DNA of 7,988 bases, from positions 1 to 7,988 of the forward strand of contig DAOVUF010000226.1 of NCBI GenBank assembly GCA_030632725.1. The letters run 5' to 3'. The notes below the pieces were generated by a model that saw only the letters and a list, made by a program, of their open reading frames with translations, searched no databases and was not told the DNA's origin. A program made the translations under genes and the position numbers. The stretch comes from QNES01 sp023143415 (GTDB taxonomy: Bacteria > Pseudomonadota > Gammaproteobacteria > Beggiatoales > Beggiatoaceae). Positions 4,537 through 7,988 of the stretch are shown here, piece after piece (within the stretch, counting starts at the first letter, position 1; each line of letters begins with the position of its first letter).

Positions 4537-6228
4537 TTAATAAGTGCGTGCTTCTGGTTGAAAACGGGTAATGGTGACGGGATCAAAATGCAAAACGGGA
4601 CGCTCATCGCTACCTCTTGTTGCGACAGTATGAACCAACCAAGATTTATCATCGCGTTCTGGAAAATCTTCCCTGGAATGTGCACCTCTGGATTCTGTAC
4701 GTTCTAATGCGCCTTTCGCGACTACTTCAGCTAAATCCAACATGTTTTCAAGTTCCAGTGCCGCAACCAATTCCGTGTTGAATACTTTGCATTTATCTTT
4801 GACTTTCAAGCGTTTATAACGCGCTTTGAGTTCAACTAAATCCTCGACGGCTTCTGTCAAATCGGTAGCGTTCCTGTAAATGCCCGCTTTGTTTGCCATT
4901 ATATTAGCCATATCTCGGCGAATATCTGCCAATTTTTCTTCGCTCTCACCTTCCATCAGCGATTTAATACGAGTTTCAGCAGAAGCCAGTATATCTTTTG
5001 GCATAGAAGGTAAATCAACACTACGAGCATATTCCAAAGCATGGTTACCTGCTCTGCGCCCAAAAACGAGAATATCTAAAAGTGAATTACCGCCAAGTCG
5101 ATTAGCACCATGTACGGAAACACAGCCTGATTCACCTGCTGCATAGACTCCTTCTATCGAAGTCAAGCCATTAATATCGGTATGGATGCCGCCCATAGAA
5201 TAATGGGCTGTGGGTTTAATGGGAATGGGTTCTTCTATCGGATCAACTCCCTCAAAATCAATACAAAGTTGACGGATCTGTGGCAAACGTTCAGAAATTT
5301 TTTCTTCACCCAAATGGGTCAAGTCAAGAAATACTTCACCTTCAGGACCGCCTCTGCCCTGACGTACTTCTGTTTCAATCGCGCGGGAGACCAGATCGCG
5401 GGGACCCAGTTCCATTTTATCAGGCGCGTAACGGGTCATAAAGCGTTCTCCCAACCCATTGAGCAAAAAACCGCCTTCACCACGCGCACCTTCACTCATT
5501 AAAATGCCGGTACGTCGCAAGCCTGTCGGATGAAATTGAACAAACTCCATATCTTTCAGTGGCAATCCGGCTCGATAGGCAATCGCCAAACCGTCACCAG
5601 TGTTGCCATAAGCGTTAGAAGTTCTGTTCCAGTAGATACGTCCATAGCCGCCCGTTGCCAAAATCACCGCCTTGGCTTGAATGGTATGCAGTTTACCTGT
5701 GCGAGTATCTAGGGCATTAACCCCTTGACAACGTTTTCCATCATGCAATAATGAAATGGTCAACCATTCATTGAAATAATCAACGCCATGTCGCAAGCCC
5801 TGCTCATAAAGCGTGTGTAACATCACATGCCCAATTTTATCAGCAGCGTAGCAAGCACGGGGTTTGGACGCACCACCAAAGGGCCGTTGGGCAATTTTAC
5901 CTTCCGCTGTACGGTCAAAAGGACAACCCCAATGCTCCATTTCTCGTATGACTTCAGGTGCTTCACGACAGAGCAATTCGGCTGCGTCTTGATCAGCCAG
6001 ATAGTCTGAGCCTTTTACGGTGTCAAACCAATGTTGTTCCCAAGTGTCCGTCGGGTCTTTATTGGCTAAAGCGGCATTAACACCACCTTGCGCAGCGCTC
6101 GTGTGTGAACGGGTTGGATAGACTTTGGTTAAGACTGCAACTCGTAAGTCCTCTTCCATCCTGGATTTAAGTGCAGCGTATAAACCCGCTCCACCAGAAC
6201 CCACGATTAAAACATCATAAGTTAGCAT
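4537..6228 (-). CDS. sdhA: Succinate dehydrogenase/fumarate reductase flavoprotein subunit
   Basis: A 563-aa FAD subunit that interconverts succinate and fumarate. The Rossmann FAD site is residues 8-20 (IVGSGGAGLYAAL). His42 in RSHTSAAQGG is the expected covalent FAD attachment site. His233 (QFHPTG), Arg249 (SEGARGEGG), Arg282 (PRDLVSRA, the proton-shuttle arginine), His342 (AHYSMGG) and Arg377 (GANRLGGNSLLD) supply the dicarboxylate site, all present and in normal order. Length is close to the usual 560-600. There is no twin-arginine signal, so it faces the cytoplasm, unlike the periplasmic methylmenaquinol:fumarate reductase MfrA. ATG 6228 has AGGAGG nine nt upstream. It is the first gene of the sdhA-sdhB-sdhE operon. 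Direction (dehydrogenase versus fumarate reductase) cannot be settled from sequence, but covalent His and context favour a quinone-linked dehydrogenase. Confidence 0.95.
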   Translation of the reverse strand: MLTYDVLIVGSGGAGLYAALKSRMEEDLRVAVLTKVYPTRSHTSAAQGGVNAALANKDPTDTWEQHWFDTVKGSDYLADQDAAELLCREAPEVIREMEHWGCPFDRTAEGKIAQRPFGGASKPRACYAADKIGHVMLHTLYEQGLRHGVDYFNEWLTISLLHDGKRCQGVNALDTRTGKLHTIQAKAVILATGGYGRIYWNRTSNAYGNTGDGLAIAYRAGLPLKDMEFVQFHPTGLRRTGILMSEGARGEGGFLLNGLGERFMTRYAPDKMELGPRDLVSRAIETEVRQGRGGPEGEVFLDLTHLGEEKISERLPQIRQLCIDFEGVDPIEEPIPIKPTAHYSMGGIHTDINGLTSIEGVYAAGESGCVSVHGANRLGGNSLLDILVFGRRAGNHALEYARSVDLPSMPKDILASAETRIKSLMEGESEEKLADIRRDMANIMANKAGIYRNATDLTEAVEDLVELKARYKRLKVKDKCKVFNTELVAALELENMLDLAEVVAKGALERTESRGAHSREDFPERDDKSWLVHTVATRGSDERPVLHFDPVTITRFQPEARTY

Positions 6229-6250
6229 AGGCTAAAGCCTCCTTCGTATT

Positions 6251-6282
6251 TCAAGTTTTCACTTGACATAAGTTTTAACTTA
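6251..6282. promoter_or_regulatory. Paired palindromes just upstream of sdhA, candidate operator
   Basis: tcaagt-tttc-acttga (6251-6266) and the perfect 14-mer taagttttaactta (6269-6282) sit 22-54 bp before the sdhA start codon. Both contain AAGTTTTnACTT, repeated at a 17-bp step. Two similar dyads at this position suit binding of a dimeric regulator or a control element in the leader. I see no clear -35/-10 pair on the minus strand here; the original upstream sequence has been displaced by the inserted element at 6288-6526. Confidence 0.4.
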
Positions 6283-6287
6283 GGTAA

Positions 6288-6526
6288 GTGATGTTACGCA
6301 CTATGTTTCCAAGATGTTTAAGAAATCCGATTTTTGAAAAAAAAATCGGATTTCTAAACGGCGAAACGACGTTTAAGAAATCCGATTTTTGAAAAAAAAA
6401 TCGGATTTCTAAGCGGCGAAACGATGTTTAAGAAATCTTTGAAAAAAATCGAATCTAGTTTTTTTTGAAGAAAAAACTTTAGCCTAAATTTCTAAGCTCG
6501 AATAGAATCGCTTTGCGTAACATCAG
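6288..6526. mobile_element. MITE-like element with 12-bp terminal inverted repeats and an 8-bp direct repeat
   Basis: tgatgttacgca (6289-6300) is mirrored by tgcgtaacatca (6514-6525), and the outermost base pair (G/G) does not match. The direct repeat ttaggtaa occurs at 6280-6287 and 6527-6534, exactly abutting the 239-bp block, as expected for a target-site duplication. The interior carries no gene, only the 55-bp tandem hairpins and decayed AT-rich palindromes, so the element would be non-autonomous. It lies about 60 bp upstream of sdhA. Confidence 0.6.
6313..6455. repeat. 55-bp tandem hairpin repeat, two full copies and one degraded
   Basis: Units 6313-6367 and 6368-6422 are almost identical. 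A third starts at 6423 with gatgtttaagaaatc and then decays. Each full unit holds a hairpin: arms 6316-6335/6341-6359 and 6371-6390/6396-6414, core agaaatccgattttt/aaaaatcggatttct, with one bulged A. The core is the same as that of the hairpin at 1063-1109. The units abut with no unique spacers. Confidence 0.85.
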
Positions 6527-6534
6527 TTAGGTAA

Positions 6535-6789
6535 AACTGTTAAGTTTAATTAATTTTAGGGCGTTTTAAAAAAGCGCAATGCTTGGACATTTAGAAACCC
6601 AATTTCTTGAAGAAACTGGCCATTTCTTTTCGTCAAAAGAACATTGGGTGTAAAATCAACCCTATTTAAAAAAACAGGCTTTCTAAACAGAAAAAGTAAA
6701 ATAAATCACCTTTTTCAAAAAATTTAAACAAAGCCTGTATAATAAACTAAGTCTTAAAAAAACGAGGTTTATAAATACCAGGATAGTTA
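6535..6789. other. AT-rich spacer between the two inserted elements
   Basis: No gene is recognisable. Weak dyads are present: cccaat (6598-6603) facing attggg (6643-6648), with partly matching inner flanks, and acaggcttt (6674-6682) facing aaagcctgt (6730-6738) across a 47-nt loop. These may be remnants of older palindromic elements. No promoter can be assigned with confidence. Confidence 0.45.
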
Positions 6790-6797
6790 TTTTTTCT

Positions 6798-7027
6798 GTA
6801 ACAACTCAGCCCGATATTTAGTACAACGGTTCAGGAGTGAACTTCGAGGCTTACCGTTTTTTATTCAAAAAACGGTAAGCCTCGAATTGATGCGAGGGGT
6901 TAGGTTTCATGCCATCAAGTCTAATAAAGCAATATCCTTTATAAGGAGGATTGCTCCATCAAAACCCTCTACAATCAATCTGTTCACTCCCCTGAACCGT
7001 TGTACTAAATATAGCCGGAGTCGTTAC
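6798..7027. mobile_element. Fold-back MITE-like element with ~45-bp terminal inverted repeats and 8-bp target duplication
   Basis: The 230-bp block starts GTAAC and ends GTTAC. Left arm 6798-6842 and right arm 6982-7027 are imperfect inverted repeats; the inner part from atttagtacaacggttcagg to agtgaac is identical except for a 2-nt insertion on the right. The flanks ttttttct (6790-6797) and ttttttct (7028-7035) are identical and directly abut the ends, giving a clear 8-bp target-site duplication. No transposase is encoded. Further inward the two arms keep imperfect similarity (attgat...gaggg), so the original element was a long palindrome, now interrupted by a separate hairpin at 6843-6886. 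Confidence 0.75.
6843..6886. repeat. Perfect hairpin with 20-bp arms, inserted in the MITE-like element
   Basis: ttcgaggcttaccgtttttt (6843-6862) is mirrored exactly at 6867-6886 around the loop attc. The outer eight bases ttcgaggc and the six-T/six-A apex are shared with the hairpin at 973-1015, while the middle differs on both arms with pairing preserved. It sits just after gtgaac of the left terminal repeat, a place where the right arm has no counterpart. Confidence 0.85.
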
Positions 7028-7102
7028 TTTTTTCTTAATTATCCAATCTTAATAAATACCTATTTCACCCATTGTACAGACTTTTTGTTAAAAAACAAGT
7101 TT

Positions 7103-7140
7103 TATTTCAATATAAGTTAATTATAATATTGAAATATAAT
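7103..7140 (+). promoter_or_regulatory. Inverted repeat overlapping -10-like boxes before the three-cluster gene
   Basis: tatttcaatat (7103-7113) and atattgaaata (7126-7136) form a perfect 11-bp dyad with a 12-nt spacer. TATAAT occurs at 7122-7127 and again at 7135-7140, with only weak -35 matches upstream. The dyad is 37-70 bp from the ATG at 7173, where a repressor or activator would act. A second small hairpin, caattttt/aaaaattg (7143-7162), touches the weak ribosome-binding site. Strong AT bias lowers certainty. Confidence 0.4.
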
Positions 7141-7172
7141 AACAATTTTTTTATAAAAATTGAGAATTAAAT

Positions 7173-7790
7173 ATGAACGAGAAATTGGTTAATGTCGTTA
7201 TTAACGGGAAAAAAATTGAAGCACCTGCATCGCTTTCGGCGATTCAAGCGTATTGGCACGCAGGTTATACTAGAGTGGAGGGGATTGGTTGTTTGGAAGG
7301 CGTTTGTGGCTCTTGCCGCATCATGGTTCGTCGGGAAAATAGCAAGGAAGTCCGTACACAATTAGGTTGCCAAACTTTTATTGAAGAAGGTATGCAGATT
7401 ATCTTTTTGGCCTTTTCTACGCCAACGCACCATTCTTATCAACTGACAGATATTAAAAATTCCTGGGATGTTCAAGGGCAATTTCATCAGATTTTTCCTG
7501 AAGCCAACAATTGTCGATCCTGTGGCGGTTGTACAGAATCTTGTCCCAAAGGTATTGATGTACAACGGGGTGTAGAATTGGCGGCTCAGGGAAAGTTTAG
7601 AGAAGCGGGGGAATTGTTTGTTGAATGCGTGATGTGTCATTTGTGTATGACGACTTGTCCCGAATTTATTGCTCCCAATCATGTTGGTTTATTTTGTCGC
7701 CGAATGATGGCTTATTTCCATATACGTCCTTCTAACTTGATTAGCCGTCTGGAAGAATTACGCCAGGGCGAAATGCGGGTTATATTATAA
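7173..7790 (+). CDS. Three-cluster ferredoxin-like (SdhB-like) iron-sulfur protein
   Basis: A 205-aa protein with an N-terminal [2Fe-2S] ferredoxin domain (Cys40, Cys45, Cys48, Cys66 in GCLEGVCGSC ... LGCQ) followed by two 4Fe-4S motifs: Cys114-x2-Cys117-x2-Cys120-x3-Cys124-Pro and Cys152-x2-Cys155-x2-Cys158-x3-Cys162-Pro. The domain order is that of SdhB/FrdB and of the iron-sulfur subunits of heterodisulfide-reductase-like enzymes, but it is shorter than SdhB and lacks the AYRF segment. It is probably an electron carrier subunit of a flavoprotein or CCG-type oxidoreductase; no such partner lies beside it on this strand within the window, though one may start at 7976. There is no signal peptide or membrane helix. 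ATG 7173 has only a weak GAGA site seven nt upstream. It is divergent from sdhA. The specific enzyme is not identified. Confidence 0.85.
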   Translation: MNEKLVNVVINGKKIEAPASLSAIQAYWHAGYTRVEGIGCLEGVCGSCRIMVRRENSKEVRTQLGCQTFIEEGMQIIFLAFSTPTHHSYQLTDIKNSWDVQGQFHQIFPEANNCRSCGGCTESCPKGIDVQRGVELAAQGKFREAGELFVECVMCHLCMTTCPEFIAPNHVGLFCRRMMAYFHIRPSNLISRLEELRQGEMRVIL

Positions 7791-7835
7791 ATAATGGTTA
7801 ATGGTGAATGATGAATGCATTACCGAAATTTCGGC

Positions 7836-7868
7836 AACTGTCTTAATCAATGGTTCGGACAGTTTTTT
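7836..7868 (+). terminator. Candidate rho-independent terminator
   Basis: aactgtc (7836-7842) pairs with gacagtt (7858-7864) across a 15-nt loop, and the T-run 7863-7868 overlaps and follows the stem. It lies 46 nt after the stop of the three-cluster gene. The stem is only 7 bp and not GC-rich, so efficiency may be modest. A palindrome ccgaaatttcgg (7823-7834) just upstream could add to it or compete with it. Confidence 0.5.
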
Positions 7869-7905
7869 CTCGCCCAAAACAAGATTTTCTAAGGGCTTGA
7901 TTTTA

Positions 7906-7933
7906 TTGACTTGAATTAAATTAAAGTTAGCTT
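7906..7933 (+). promoter_or_regulatory. Possible promoter for the gene starting at 7976
   Basis: TTGACT (7906-7911) is followed after 16 nt by TAGCTT (7928-7933), which keeps only three of six -10 consensus bases. The position between the terminator and the next start codon makes sense, but the -10 is poor. Confidence 0.25.
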
Positions 7934-7975
7934 ATCGTTTGAGTTGAAATTAATTCTTTTTTGGAAAAGCAAACC

Positions 7976-7988
7976 ATGAGCGGCACCA
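7976..7988 (+). CDS. Possible start of the next gene (partial)
   Basis: ATG at 7976 opens a frame reading M-S-G-T to the window edge. ggaaaag at 7963-7969 is a reasonable ribosome-binding site six nt before it. Four residues give no functional information. By position it could encode the partner of the three-cluster protein, though a candidate terminator lies between them. Confidence 0.3.

Noticed and set aside
4135..6009. Open frames on the plus strand inside sdhB and sdhA
   Set aside because: They are antisense shadows of two well-supported genes with complete active-site motifs.
6313..6455. CRISPR-like array in the 55-bp repeats
   Set aside because: Units abut directly with no unique spacers, are dominated by a long hairpin, and number only two and a half; no cas genes are present.
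6887..7120. 77-aa open frame on the plus strand
   Set aside because: It starts inside the MITE-like element and runs across its right end and target duplication; no domain and no ribosome site.
7167..7682. Two minus-strand open frames
   Set aside because: Antisense to the three-cluster gene, whose twelve correctly spaced cysteines establish the coding strand.
1..7988. tRNA or rRNA genes
   Set aside because: I saw no cloverleaf with a T-arm GTTCGA-type motif in a suitable context and no rRNA-like conserved stretches.

Overview
The window is moderately AT-rich (the intergenic parts strongly so) and crowded with palindromes, tandem repeats and small inverted-repeat elements. Its best-supported genes are an operon for a non-classical (type E) succinate:quinone oxidoreductase, an Rpn/PD-(D/E)XK-family protein with a Gly-rich tetrapeptide tail, and a small three-cluster ferredoxin-like protein. 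Repeat-rich DNA of this kind, Rpn-family genes and an SdhABE-type complex together fit a repeat-laden sulfur-oxidising gammaproteobacterium such as Beggiatoaceae/Thiotrichales. That placement is an impression from family knowledge, not a demonstrated assignment.

Layout. Positions 2-127 hold the 3' end of an unidentified gene, possibly a transposase. It runs tail to tail into 119-391 (minus), the N-terminal stub of a hexapeptide-repeat acetyltransferase that appears to be cut off where the left-hand DNA begins. Positions 443-1110 are non-coding: two GC-rich imperfect tandem repeats (periods about 157 and 73 bp), then a series of long hairpins, one inserted inside another palindromic repeat. 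An AT-rich promoter region leads to the Rpn-family gene (1445-2386, plus). The convergent gap 2387-2620 carries three further palindromic repeats. The sdhA-sdhB-sdhE operon runs on the minus strand from 6228 down to 2621, with gaps of 12 nt and a 1-nt overlap.

The divergent intergenic region 6229-7172 has paired operator-like palindromes next to sdhA and two MITE-like elements, each flanked by an 8-bp direct repeat (6288-6526 and 6798-7027). It also holds an inverted-repeat/promoter region in front of the plus-strand gene 7173-7790. That gene has a candidate terminator, followed by a probable next gene starting at 7976.

How the genes work together. SdhA oxidises succinate (or reduces fumarate) at a flavin. 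SdhB carries the electrons through one [2Fe-2S] and two predicted [4Fe-4S] centres, because an extra cysteine replaces the usual 3Fe-site residue. The twin-CCG SdhE replaces the usual haem-bearing membrane anchor and is expected to pass electrons to or from quinone. The divergent 205-aa protein has the same [2Fe-2S] + 2x[4Fe-4S] order in miniature and probably serves another redox enzyme, perhaps encoded downstream. The most unusual material is the repeat architecture: hairpins with conserved ends and apex but covarying middles, nested inside other palindromic elements, and two small transposon-like elements with apparent target-site duplications between two redox transcription units.
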